A model generated the notes under the pieces. That model was given only the letters and a program-made list of their open reading frames with translations, ran no database searches and was not told the origin of the DNA. A program made the translations under genes and the position numbers. From contig NW_022881603.1 in assembly GCF_003369915.1 (NCBI RefSeq), forward strand, positions 18,473,515 through 18,537,514: a stretch of DNA of 64,000 nt, written 5' to 3'. How positions within the stretch are numbered: the first letter of the stretch is position 1; every line of letters begins with the position of its first letter. Shown piece after piece: positions 12,024 to 22,792 of this stretch. The stretch is from Drosophila miranda (Eukaryota; Arthropoda; Insecta; Diptera; Drosophilidae).

Positions 12024-12936
12024 TTGTCCCCCAAAATATACCAATTTTTGCAAAATAAAAAAAAAAACCAACAAAATTAGTATAAAGTGAAAACTAATTT
12101 TTATGGGAAAACGGCAAAGATGCTGGGGACTAGGCGCTGATAAGAGCCGGGCCTGTGGATGCTCAGACCCTCAAAAGGTCACATCTGAGACATCAAAGCA
12201 AATCACAATTGAATGTAAGATCATTATGGATTTACTAGACTTTTCTACTCGTAATACGTATACACTCTAGGAATTTTAAGATCAATTAATAATTATCAGG
12301 CTATCAGCAAACAAAATCCTCATTTCTAAGAAGAGACAAAATAAACGTGACTTTTTATGCTAAAAACACTTACCAAACTATTCCCAACTATTCCACTTTG
12401 TATACTCCGTTTGTATATCTCCCATTAATCAAGGAAATTTTTCTCAGTGCAAACTTTTCGTTGACATCCAAGGCGCCAAAGTTTCACACGCCGCGCTCTC
12501 GGCTGGCATCCTTTCAGCCTGCTCCTGCGCACAGAATTCAATTAGGACTTGGCCGAAACTTCACTCAAGCGAGTACGCGTCCTACGACTCTCTTTCACTC
12601 ATTATAAAATACCACCCACCACCACCCATCGCCCGCGATAAGAGCTCCTATATATTGATAAAACGGGACATCAATTGAGGAATGTGTTATGATATCGCTT
12701 ATAACTGTCAGAATCTGTCGTGCGCAAGATAAAGCACTTCTCCTCCATTAAGCCCACAAAGGCAGTCACTTGAAGCTGTCAAGTCGGCCAAAGGGCCTAA
12801 GTGCTGAGATCGACACAAAAGGAGCAACAAGTGGCGTCGATGATGCGACCAGGAAGGAGGAGGTGTGGCGTGGAGAGGTCAGAACAGGCCACACAGAAAT
12901 AATATGTAAAAGTAAATCACCAAAGAGACCTGAGGC
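12024..12936. other. Drosocin-attacin intergenic region
   Basis: About 0.9 kb with several GATA-type motifs (CTGATAAGAG near 12136, GCGATAAGAG near 12636). A TATAAAA near 12603 sits without an obvious downstream gene. No coding sequence is recognisable. It may hold shared immune or fat-body regulatory sequence; this is inference from motif content. Confidence 0.45.
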
Positions 12937-13006
12937 GGGGAATTTCTAGCTGATAAGACAGATGGCGGCAGATGAGTCTTGTGAATCACAAGATGAGTGA
13001 TTCCCC
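12937..13006 (+). promoter_or_regulatory. Attacin upstream NF-kB/GATA cluster
   Basis: GGGGAATTTC at 12937-12946 is a perfect GGGRNNYYYY site. TGATAAG follows at about 12951. A reverse-strand near match GGGGAATCAC occupies 12997-13006. Adjacent kB and GATA sites are the known arrangement for fat-body immune induction. The cluster is 45-110 bp upstream of the TATA box. Confidence 0.65.
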
Positions 13007-13050
13007 ACTTGCGCTAGGGGTTTGCTTTTACGTTTGGAAGAACTTTTCGC

Positions 13051-13088
13051 TATAAAAGCGAAAGGTGAGCCGCGATCAGGCATCAGTC
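13051..13088 (+). promoter_or_regulatory. Attacin core promoter (TATA box and initiator)
   Basis: TATAAAAG at 13051 and initiator TCAGTC at 13083 are 32 bp apart, predicting a transcript start near 13083 and a 5' UTR of about 40 nt before the ATG at 13124. The spacing matches the Drosocin promoter. Confidence 0.75.
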
Positions 13089-13123
13089 AGCGTTCGTTCG
13101 TTCCAAAGCCAATACAAGACAAC

Positions 13124-13899
13124 ATGCAGAAGGGAAGCATTTTCATCGTGGCAATCGTTGCCCTGGCAGCCGTAGCCGAGGCTGTGCCTCAGTATTACCA
13201 GTCCTTGCCCTACTATCCACCTCCGTCACCACCACCACGTCTTATTCGTGCCCGCCGTCAGGTTCTCGGAGGTTCATTGGCCTCCAACCCGGCTGGGGGC
13301 TCTGATGCCCGCCTTGATCTGACCAAAGGCATTGGCAATCCCGATCACAATGTGGTGGGTCAGGTCTTTGCCGCCGGCAACACGAAATCGGGTCCCGTCA
13401 CCACAGGTGGAACTGTGGCCTACAACAAGTAAGTCAATCGGAAGAACGTATTAGTAGAAAAGTGACTAAACGAAATTCTCTCCTTCTATACAGCCACGGA
13501 CATGGTGCCTCTCTAACCAGGACCCACACTCCCGGCGTGAAGGACGTCTTCCAGCAGGAGGTGCATGCCAATCACTTCAACAACGGTGTACACAATCTCG
13601 ATGCCAAGGCCTTCGCCTCGTTGAACAAGCTGGCCAATGGCTTCGAGTTCCAACGCAATGGCGCCGCCCTAGATTACTCACACGTCAAAGGTCATGGCGC
13701 CAGCCTGACGCACAGCAATTTCCCCGGCATTGGCCGTCAGCTGGTGGCCGAGGCACGAGCCAACCTCTGGTCCTCGGCCGATCGTAATACGCACTTGGAC
13801 CTGTCTGGATCAGCCAACAAGTGGATGAGTGGCCCATTCGCCAATCAGAGGACGGACTTTGGCGCTGGTCTGGGTCTTACCCATCACTTCCGTGGTTAG
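13124..13899 (+). CDS. AttA: Attacin (AttA/AttB type) antibacterial protein precursor
   Basis: Two exons, 13124-13428 and 13494-13899, encode 236 residues without lesions. The start MQKGSIFIVAIVALAAVAEA is a signal peptide. It is followed by a proline-rich prodomain (PYYPPPSPPPRLIRARR) ending in a furin-type RARR site, then the mature attacin starting QVLGG. The mature part holds the N-terminal attacin segment and two glycine-rich G domains with the repeated HGASLT motifs. It ends GAGLGLTHHFRG. Attacins are secreted anti-Gram-negative proteins. Position beside Drosocin and Rpn6 points to the AttA/AttB locus, although the prodomain is longer and more proline-rich than I recall for AttA and resembles AttC. 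Only one copy is present, whereas D. melanogaster has an AttA-AttB pair. Polyadenylation signal AATAAA lies near 13940. Confidence 0.92.
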
Positions 13900-13945
13900 G
13901 GCTGCCTTCAACATTATTCAAATATTTATTTCTTAAATTAATAAA

Positions 13946-14506
13946 ATTTTAAATTGTTTTAAAATATTTAAAATGGTCGATCTCCAACGAGAACAATGGG
14001 AGGCTTGATTGAAGCAAGGACTATCAAAGGAATCAACATTTCAAAATAGTGCGAGTACGTAGATCCCAATGAGGCCTAGTAGAACGATCAGGATCGAAAT
14101 ACACCCTCATCTAACCGATTGGAAATTTACTTTATATATTTATCGAGCTGCCTTTTAGATTTGTTTTATTAAGTAGTTAATAGAATATTTTTGCTTAGTA
14201 TACCGCACGCGCGCAAACAATTCGATTCCATAAAATGATTAATAATTTGTCTTGTTAGATAATGGTTTCCGCTTTGTTTTCTGGTTGAGGTTGGGGTTGG
14301 GATTGGGGTTTGCTGTTGCTATTTTTGCCAATTGATTGATTTATATTGTTTGCGCAGAAACTGAAGAGTTGTTTGGCTTGGAATCGGCATGAGAATTGTT
14401 AATTTGTTGTAACAGAAAAAGAAAACCAAAAGAAACTATGAAATATCTGCTAGTTATGCTGATATCATGTTGAATTTGAATAATGTCTCCTCCACTACCA
14501 GCCAGT
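13946..14506. other. Intergenic region between convergent attacin and Rpn6
   Basis: About 560 bp separates the attacin polyadenylation signal from the Rpn6 stop codon. It contains GA-poor, G/T-rich simple sequence near 14283-14325 and probably the Rpn6 3' UTR. No gene is seen. Confidence 0.5.
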
Positions 14507-15898
14507 TTACGAAAGCTTCTTGGCCTTCTGATAGAGTGTGTCCACCACCTTGCCCATGCTCTGAATTGTCGCCAGCACACGCTCGTAGGTCTTGTCCACG
14601 GCCGTCTCCTCGAACACAATCAGTACACCTTCTCCCTGATCGAGAATGCCACTGAACTTCTTGTCGAGTATCATTTGAGACAACTTCTTCTCCACCTGCG
14701 CCTTGGGCAGCTGAATGCTCTCAGCGACGTGAGCAACCTGCACACAGGAATAGGGCTCAATGATGCGGCACAGGTTCTGCTCCAGCATGGTGTCATAGAG
14801 CGTTTCCAAATGCGCCTGCACAATCACATCCTCAGCCAGTTCCTTTTTGTACTCCTTGAGGGCGTTTTGGAAGTCGGCGAGGGAGCGTTTGTGTGAGGCT
14901 TCTGCTACCGCTTTCATGGCATCCACATCGCGACCCGAATAGGTAATGGCCTGGTTTACAGAAGAACATTTATTTAAGGATTATTCTTAATTATTTCAAC
15001 TCAATTTACTTACCAGCTTGCCGCTGACAATCTGATTTACATCATCCGAGTGTCCTAGCATAATCTTGCACAGCAACATGTACTTTAAAGAGGTCAGGGC
15101 CTTGACGCTGTCAACGCTGTCGAAGCCTTCGAAGGATTCATAGAAATAGGAGAAGGCGGTTTTGAAGTCACGCTCATCGGCCGCATGCAGAATGCCTGAC
15201 TGGAGATCGAGGGCACCCTGTACCTTGGGGGGACAGTAGATGGCATTGGCCGTGGTCCGGGCCGAGGTGAGGGCAGCTCTGGCCTTGGGCAGATTACTCA
15301 ATGCATGGTAGGTTTTGCTCTCTAGCAGCTGAACTTCGACCAGCAAATTCTTGTCGTCCAACTTTTTGAGCTCCTTTAGCAGTTGCGAGCCTAATGCCAG
15401 AGCCTCTGTGTACAAAGCGGTGTCGAAGTACAAAGCAATCAGACGGGCCTCCAGAGATTGCCGCAGAAAGGTCCGCTTCTCCTGCTTGGCCCACTCAATG
15501 CAGTCTTTGCAAAGTTGCACCTTTGGGTAAATGGGATCTTGTGTAAGGGCAATGTTTTGCTAATAGAGAAACCCAAGACTCACCTCAATTCCAGTGCCCG
15601 CATCCATGTCGAGGAACATGTCTACCAATGAGCGCACCAGTTTCGCTGCCTTGGCCTTGCTAATCGAGCTAAAGACCGGACGCGTCACTTTGATGAGGTC
15701 GGCCAACTCTTTTGCCTTCCCCTCCTGTTTGTAGAGCTCACCCTGCTGCATGATGCCATGCTCCTTGATGCGTATGCGTTCTTCATCGTTCTCCGCACCT
15801 TCCTGATCCCGCACTATTTTATTCAGCAGTGAGCTGTCCTCTTCGCGATTCACACTGGACAAGGCCTGTGCACGCTCGAAAAGTGTAGCTCCGGCCAT
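14507..15898 (-). CDS. Rpn6: 26S proteasome regulatory subunit Rpn6 (PSMD11)
   Basis: Three exons, 15898-15584, 15520-15014 and 14950-14507, encode 421 residues, the usual Rpn6 length. The start [20 protein letters not shown] and the blocks [40 protein letters not shown] and [20 protein letters not shown] identify Rpn6. The C-terminal half is the PCI domain with the signature [21 protein letters not shown]. The protein ends QKAKKLS. Rpn6 is a lid scaffold that clamps the regulatory particle to the core particle. No frameshift or stop is visible and all intron phases fit. This is notable because ave, immediately beside it, is broken. A 361-bp divergent promoter region separates the two start codons. 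Confidence 0.96.
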
Positions 15899-16259
15899 CT
15901 TGCGACTTTGAATATGGATAACGCTCGACTTTACGACAAAATTTTGTAATCAATCAAACAGCAAACTGTGTTACAACTACAGCACTATACGTATTCCTGT
16001 TTTCTCTTTGTGTATTATATGTATATCCAGTATTTAATGCGTACTAGGTGTTTTATTCTGACTTTTTTCACCTTTTCGTCGTTGTTATTAAGCGCCAGTC
16101 ACGATTAGAGTTGGCCCGACTTCGATAAGTGTTATCGCAATGCAGAAAATATACTATCGATGTATCTTTATAAAAATATCGCAAACTATCGCGTGTGAAG
16201 TAGTGGAAAACTCCATCACACTCGAACAGCTGTTCCAATCAAATTCAATAAATTAAACA
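15899..16259. promoter_or_regulatory. Divergent promoter region Rpn6 / ave
   Basis: This 361-bp interval separates the two start codons. It carries ACTATCGATGTATC near 16151 and several ATCG-containing motifs (TTCGATAAGTGTTATCGC near 16120), reminiscent of DREF-type housekeeping promoters. No TATA box is obvious at the expected spacing. Confidence 0.5.
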
Positions 16260-16558
16260 ATGCCAGCCGAAGAAACAATCAATTCCACTCTAAACAAAAC
16301 GCGGACGAAGACTACGCGTCCCAAGGCCGTTTACCAGTGAACGGTAAGCGACGTGCTGAAATGGTATCGTCGCCACTTTTTACATTCCAGCACGATATCA
16401 CTGGGCGAGCTCTGCTACGCATTACGGACACCTCGCTGCAGCGCATGGGTGTGACGGACAATCGAGATCGTGAGGCCATTTGGCGCGAGATTGTCAAGCA
16501 GCGCCTCAAAACAGATATAATGGAGATCCGCGATATGGAACGTCTCAACATACGCTAG
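16260..16558 (+). pseudogene. ave: aveugle/hyphen SAM-domain adaptor, disabled copy
   Basis: The reading frame opens MPAEETINSTLNKTRTKTTR and stops after 26 codons at TGA (16338-16340), where the conserved protein has tryptophan (TGG) before TVSDVLKWYRRH. After the codons for YRRH at 16372 the sequence passes directly into an intron end (TTTTTACATTCCAG, to 16390). The last part of the first SAM exon and most of the intron are therefore deleted. The second exon is intact from HDITGRALLRITDTSLQRMG to MERLNIR. Aveugle normally joins CNK to KSR downstream of Ras in ERK signalling, so a functional copy must exist elsewhere. A GTAAGC donor-like sequence at 16343 could splice to 16390 but cannot remove the upstream stop. 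Loss of function looks certain if the sequence is correct. Confidence 0.9.
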
Positions 16559-16719
16559 GACACCTGAAGTAGCAGCTCCTGGCGTTCGAATCAGTATTTA
16601 GTTCAAGCTTTATTATATAGAAGTCTTATTGTTAGAATAAACTACATTTAAGATGAGATATGGACTTTTAATGGAATATCATCGTTTCTTAAAGTCAGAG
16701 ATCGCTCTTACTATATCAA

Positions 16720-18921
16720 TTAGCCCTCCTTCTCCTGCTTTGGCGTGACTAGTTGAACATCACCGTCCGCTGCTGGTTTGGGTGCGGGGCCTCCCCCGAC
16801 GATGGCAGTGCTGCTGCTGCTGGTACTGCAGTTGACTGGCGTGGAGGATGGGGCCGTAATCACCTTTGGCAGAGCTGTGGTGAACAGCAGCTTAGGCGGC
16901 TGCAGGCGCTGGGCAGTAGTTGATGGAGTAGCCACTGGGGCAGGCTGCACCAGGTTTGGGAGCAACGACAGCAGGCGATCCCCCATCGACCGCTCCCAGT
17001 CCAGACGCTCGCGCTCCAATGACAGGCGATTATGCTGGATCTCATTCGCCTCGTTCTGGGAATTAAGCAGCTGCCGGAGTAGGATTCTCATAGCTGTAAT
17101 GGTGGATGGTAGGTTTATAAATAGCTGAATGGAGTTGGATGGAATTATTTTATACTAACTTGTCATGTGTCGCCTGGACTGCGATTCCTCTCTCTGCCTC
17201 TCTCGGCGGTTCTCGTCCTTCTCCTGTTGAATTCTCTTTTCCTTCTGTCGCTGCTGGCGCTGTTGCAGCTGTTGCTCCTGCTGGAGGTTTTGCTGTTGCA
17301 GTTTCTGTTGTTGCTGCTGCTGTTGTTGGTGTTGCTGTTGTTGGTGTTGCTGCTGCTGCTGCTGTGCTATGGCCTGAGCCTGGGCCGTGGCCAGTGGTAG
17401 CGTTGCTGCTGATTTCCCCACAGCAGCCACGGCTGCCGCTGCCTTGGCCTGCTCGGGATTCACTAGGACAAACTTAACACCGCCGGGAGCAGTGGCCACC
17501 AGCCCGGCATTGCTTGACTGTGCCGGGGCAGAGGCCGATCCGCTAATCATCAAACGGGCTCCCTGGTTGATGGCGCTCTGCAGCAGCTGCAGCTGTGGAG
17601 CAGATCCGTTGGCTGGCACGGGACTAGGTCCCACAGTGGCTGGCAGCTTGGACTGCATCAGGAAATTGGTGGGCACCAAGGAGATCTTGCCCGGCTGCAG
17701 CATGCCCGCATTGCTGCAAAGTGTGCTAGTGCTTTGAATGGGCACCGAGCAACTGGTCGAAGTGGTGCCGCTCGCTGAGATGATGACATTGCCTGTCGCG
17801 TAGGACATGAGATTACCTGGGTTCCTCGGCCGCTGCAAAATATTCGCCAGAGTGGATATGACGGGACTAGGTGACTTCTCGCTGGGTGAATCATCGCCAG
17901 CATCCACATCGATGGGCTCCTCCTTGGTCTGGGGCAGCAGCATGCAATCGTCGTCGTCGTTCTCCTGTTCGGACTCCACCGGTGGAGCAACGGGAGCAGG
18001 TCCTGGCTCATGGCCCGGCTCAGTCTTGATGCTAGGGGAGGCCAAGACCGACTGACCGATATCCACATCCGGCTCGGTTGAGCGTTTGCGTCGCTTGGAG
18101 GCGATGGCATCAAGGGTCGGCTCATTCAAATCCGGGTCCACCCCCAGGCAGGCGGCCTCCACTTCCTTACGGGGCGTGTCTTCCTTGCCTTTGGACACCA
18201 GAGAGGAGAGCAACATGTCGTCCTCCTCTTTATCGCTCTCGGACAACTCCTCGCCGTTGGCCAGCCGCCGGCTGCGCTGCTCCGCATGTTCCTCCAGGGC
18301 CTGCTCCAGTTGATATTTCAGCGATGGGGCTGGCACCTCATTGGGCCGTACACTGAAGATGGGCCGCGTCATGATGGCATCCATTTCGGCGAAATGCTTC
18401 CAGCTGGGCTCCGAATCGGAGGTGGCGCCGCACTCCTTGTCCTTCTTGAGGCGATTATAGAAGCACTTGAGATTCTTAATCCGAGTGGTTATCTCCTCCG
18501 GCGACCGGTGGTAGCCGTACTCTTGCATCTTGGCCGCCAGTAGGCAGATCACAGCGTGCTTCTTGTGCGTGGTGATGAGGGTGCGCTGCAGCTTGGGATC
18601 GCCCCACAGCTGAATCAGCAGCTTCGTCTCGTCCGTATCAAAGTTGGGATTGCGTCCCGCGTAGCTGTGCTTCTTGTGCTTTTCGGAGCTGCACAGGCTC
18701 TGGTTGCAGTTGTAGTTACTTGTACTTGGGGGGACGGTACTGCCATTTCCATTCCCATTACCATTACTGTTGCCACTGCCACTGCCATTCGCATTGCCAC
18801 TTGCAGTACCATTCCCACTTCCACTTCCATTCCCGGTTGCAGCAGCAGCTCCAGTTGATAAGGTAGCGGCGGCCGCGTCCGAGCGGCGCTTCTTGATTCG
18901 GGCACTGGACTTGAGACTCAT
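16720..18921 (-). CDS. Myb/SANT-like DNA-binding nuclear protein with poly-Q region
   Basis: Two exons, 18921-17160 and 17093-16720, encode about 711 residues; I chose ATG at 18921 (MSLKSSARIKKRRSD). A low-complexity Gly/Ser/Asn stretch (about residues 30-65) precedes a trihelix or Myb/SANT-like domain, about residues 85-180. It is recognisable from DETKLLIQLWGDPKLQRTL, EEITTRIKNLKCFYNRLKKD and SWKHFAEMDAIM. Next come acidic segments (ESDKEEDD, ENDDDDCML), a basic KRRKRS nuclear localisation candidate and a Q/H-rich tract. Near the C-terminus, residues RLSLERERLDWERSMGDRLL form an amphipathic coiled-coil-like helix, a common dimerisation tail in this class. Probably a transcription regulator; I do not recognise the specific orthologue. 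The frame is intact. Confidence 0.8.
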
Positions 18922-20114
18922 GCTGGGGCTGTTTAACAAATTGAAAATTTAAATGCACTTTTAGCAACAGAAAATCAATATTTCCTCAGCGTCTGTAAAC
19001 TAATTCAATCGAGGCTCTGCCTCCCTCTGCTCTGTCGTCGTGTCCAGGTCCGTTCGCCACTGCAAAGCGTCTGCCAGTGAAAACGAAAGGGAAGCCACTG
19101 CGCAACTTCGCGGGCAACCATCGAAAGCAACCCCTAACAACCCTCCACAACCCCGGGCCCGGGCCAGAGAAGAGGCTAAGCCAAGTGTATTACCACCCAA
19201 CGAAGCAGCCACATGCGCAGTGCAATCACTCTCTCCCTCAACTCCAATTGTCATGCGCACTATGTATATAGATGGCTTTCTCATTGATTTGTGCACCTTT
19301 TGAGCCTCTATCCCTACGGACAGTGCAATCAAATAGGAGGTCAGGCTCCTCCTGCCTGCAAGTGCCTCCTACTGGGATATAAATATTTCCTTTTTTTAAA
19401 CCAGAAAATGGCACATAGTCGGCGTACAAGAGATACATAAGCGCAGAAAACTTTACAGGACATGCGCCATGGTGGAGAGTGTGGTAGACAGGGCAACGGG
19501 GGTAGTGAGTCTGTGTATATGTAGATATATGTATAACCCTGTATTGGCGGGGGTGGAAAACCTCCAACGAAGCAGCAGACTTTGCGGCAAGGTCGAAAAA
19601 CAAAAAAATAATAACAAAGTAGACTGACAACCTACCAGACCTGTAGGTGTACACATAAGTACATTTATAGTAACCGGGTTGGATAAATCCATGGTAAGTG
19701 CAAATTGCGGCTTAAAGCACCAGCAGGTTATTCACGCGATCTGCGCACTTTGCTGGACATGCGCAGTGGGGGAGGGCCGGAGAATGTGATGAGGCCGGCG
19801 CATAGACGTTAGGGATGTTAGCTTATCGATATAGTGATTAGGTACTTTTGGAAAGCGCCAACCAGGAACAACCAAAGTTTAAATCTATTTTCTGTTTAGG
19901 GCCGCTGGTCCATATATGTACATATGTAAATATACAATATATAAACACGTCTTAGCAATATATATTTAGAAAATCAACAAATTTATATCGATTTCAATTT
20001 CTAGCCAATGTCACAGCACTGTCTAAAAACTAAACTGTACATCCTTGCTTGAGAAAAATGACAATTGCGATTTCATTGTGAAAGGAACTAAAGCGTAAAA
20101 CGAACATTTTGAAA
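18922..20114. other. Intergenic region between Myb-like gene and GTSF1-like gene
   Basis: About 1.2 kb without a supportable gene. A perfect DRE motif TATCGATA lies at 19824-19831, about 290 bp upstream of the GTSF1-like start. The minus-strand 5' UTR of the Myb-like gene should occupy the left part. Open frames here have no domain character. Confidence 0.5.
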
Positions 20115-20716
20115 ATGTCGAGAAACAAAGATGAAATGTTGATTTGTCCATTCGATGCGAGTCATACCATCCGTCGAATTCGCATAGCCACACACTTGGA
20201 GCGCTGCGAAAGGAATCATCCTGGCTCTAAGATGGTTCGCTGTCCTTTCAATAGCACTCACTTAATGGAGGCCGATGAAATGAAGGTAAGCGGTGCCATT
20301 CATCATTCAATTATAAAATATTTCAGAAGTGCTTGCATTTCACCTAGAAACATTGCGAAAACTGTCCAGACAGATTGATGTATGAAGATTTTTTAAGCCC
20401 GGACAAAAAGCCGAAAGTCGCACTTTGTCATCAGGTCTCCGGAAAAATCCTCTGCCCACACGACGAAGCTAAGGTAAATGACATTTGGCCATTTTAACTC
20501 AATTAGTATATATAATATATGTATGTATATATATAGGCTAATGGCGAGATACGTCAAAATCGCTCGGCGTCTACTCCAAATGTCGACATTGATCAAGAGA
20601 ATAAAGGAGAAGTCGGGTACACTGAGAATTGGGACGACGAGCCGGATGTTCCCACCCATGATGCAATTATACAAGGTGGTCTCGTCGGCAAAAGTCAGTC
20701 CCTTAACGTACGCTAG
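20115..20716 (+). CDS. GTSF1-family CHHC zinc-finger protein (candidate piRNA-pathway factor)
   Basis: Three exons, 20115-20285, 20348-20473 and 20537-20716, all phase 0, encode 158 residues. The first CHHC finger uses C11, H17, H27 and C31; the second uses C43, H49, H59 and C63. This is the tandem U11-48K/GTSF1 arrangement. The intron 1 acceptor must be CACCTAG at 20347, because an earlier AG at 20326 would bring that TAG in frame. The C-terminal third is acidic and contains TENWDDE (W131), matching the tryptophan-containing tail through which GTSF1 proteins contact Piwi proteins. GTSF1 relatives (Asterix in flies) act with nuclear Piwi in transposon silencing. No lesion is visible. Which melanogaster paralogue is closest cannot be settled here; I do not recall a member of this family at the syntenic site. 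Confidence 0.85.
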
Positions 20717-22575
20717 CAATAAGTGCGAATGAAAGGCACATAGCATAGTGAGTGTGAGTGAGACGGCATATGTTGATGTTGATTAACCCTTAACAGGCCC
20801 GTGGGGTTTAAAATTTTAAAATCAAACCCGAAGGGCAATAGCCCTGCCGCCAAACGCGCTTTTCGTGAGAAAGAACGTAATCGTTTCCTGTCAAACGGAA
20901 AATTCTAGAAGACATACAAATGAAGAAACTACTTATAATCAATCGCAGACCAATGTGCTGCATCCAATCTATCTCTGTCCTCTCTATTATGCTACTAAAA
21001 AAATCAATAAAGACACCTTTATTAATTGAGGATTTTATGGTGCTATTTCCTGTTTGATTTTGGCAAATGATTTTATCGTTATCAAATTCAGTTCGATATA
21101 TTGAAACTCGCTGTCTATCTAGTGATGGTCAAGTAGTCAAGGTTTCGATAAAATCGATAAGCGAACTTGAATCGGGTAAGGACCTCCTTTAACCTGTTGA
21201 CAATTTGTAAACCGTGATTTAGTCAAAATACAATACATACAAGTACTTAAAAGTAGTTAATCTTGTAGAAAATGTAAAATTTTGTGGGCATGTTCTATCT
21301 AGCTAATAATATTTGTTGCATGCGAAGATATCGATAGGTGATATCCCATAGAAGCGGTGAGGAGGAAAGAAGTTCGAACATAGTGGCAAGGCCAAAATTT
21401 AAGGGGAAAGGGTTAGCAAGAGTGGCGCCACCTGGTCCTGGAGAGTGAGAGTTCCGCGCGCTCTCCGGAGCCGTTATGAGAGAGGATTTCCGATCTCATC
21501 CCATAACGGAGTCCCGAAGCCAACTCACCCATACCCCAATGAAAAGAGAGCCGCCAGCAGCCCGAATCAGGCCAGCGGCCCGGGAGCATTAAACAGAGCA
21601 GCCAAGCCAAGAGGGGGTTCAGAGAAAGAAATTCCCGCAACGGAGGAGCATGCGCGCCGGACATAGTGATCTAGTGATTTTTTTAGTTTTGAAAGAAAAA
21701 GTGAGTGGGATGAGGATGGAGTAGTTGCCATCACCCGATAAAAGATAAATAAATCTGTGATTCCAGGGGATCAAGATCAGTGAAACACCAGGAACTTTAG
21801 AGCTGACCAGCGGGACGGAAAGTAGACCCAAAAAGCACCAGAGTGAGTCCGCTTCAAAGGAGAGTAAAGAAACCCCAAATTTATTCTTTTTGTTGGCAAA
21901 TCCATAGGGAATAGGCCACAGCTCCGCCATCCTGGCTTGGTTTTGCTGGTCTCGAAGAAACTATCCTGGCCACGTAGTGCGGGTCCCTCGCCCATTTAGG
22001 GAGAGAAAAAAAATCATCAATTAGCTTATTTACTCCCATTATTCATTTTTGTTAGACGTCTCCATTTATATGTATATGTTAATCCCCTAATTTAAGTCCG
22101 TCCATATTATATCTATATGTAACTTATCTATATTTATTATATTAATTATTTCTATTTATCTATTTATTTATTAACCGCCCGTAGTGATAAGATGAGGGGG
22201 GTATGAATAGGCAGGCTTAGTGTAGCGATGATACCGTGTAAAATTAGGAAATTGAAGTGAAAATTATAACGAAGAAAATGAATTGCTAAGCGTTTCATAT
22301 GGGGGGAAGAGGAGCCACAGCAACGAGAGGGTAAGGCTGCTGCACATGGCAGGGAGATCCAAAACGTTGTTATTCAGATCTCAGGTAGGGAGGGTACGTC
22401 AGGGGTAAAAACATTGACACCTCGACCTGGTCCACGTCTGTGTTGAAGGAAGTTACTGTAATGTTGTTTGTCGAGTAGAGTCCGTTTGCAGTTTTTTTTG
22501 TCGGTTACTTTTGTTGTTTCAATTTTTTCGAGATGTCCAATTAGTTGGTATATTGTGCGACCTGAGGGCTTGGGA
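20717..22575. other. Intergenic region with possible LTR-retroelement relic
   Basis: About 1.9 kb. A perfect DRE motif TATCGATA occurs at 21329-21336. Around 21424 the sequence TGGCGCCACCTGG resembles a retroelement primer-binding site followed by leader-like sequence up to about 22010. The stretch 22374-22575 is open on the minus strand but shows no recognisable domain. I see no intact gene. Confidence 0.35.
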
Positions 22576-22757
22576 AGTACCCAGCCCTGGGATGACTGGC
22601 TAGCCGGCCTTGCCCCGAAGAAAACAAAGTTTCGTAACATATTCCACGGAATATCGAACTTGAATTCGTCAGTATATTTACGGTATATTTTTAAAATGAA
22701 ACTGTATATTATGGTATATTTCTGAGGGTCGGACAGTAGCGATAAATCCGCAGTCAC
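22576..22757 (+). promoter_or_regulatory. ND-B15 upstream module related to the Trs31 upstream module
   Basis: The segment contains, in order, CCCAGCCCTG, CGGAATATCGAACTTG, AATTCGTCAGTATA, two GGTATATTT blocks and GCGATAAATCCGCAGTCAC. It ends 35 bp before the ND-B15 start codon. The same ordered blocks occur in reverse orientation upstream of Trs31 at 24079-24228. Confidence 0.6.
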
Positions 22758-22792
22758 AGCTGTTTCAGATAAAATTTTAGTTTGCAAATAAA

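Noticed and set aside
16343-16390. Possible 48-nt intron rescuing ave
   Set aside because: The donor-like GTAAGC lies inside codons conserved in ave, the intron would be unusually short, and the TGA at 16338 lies upstream and would remain.
20286-20326. Shorter intron 1 of the GTSF1-like gene ending at TTTCAG 20326
   Set aside because: It would bring a TAG in frame. The acceptor at 20347 keeps the second CHHC finger and phase.
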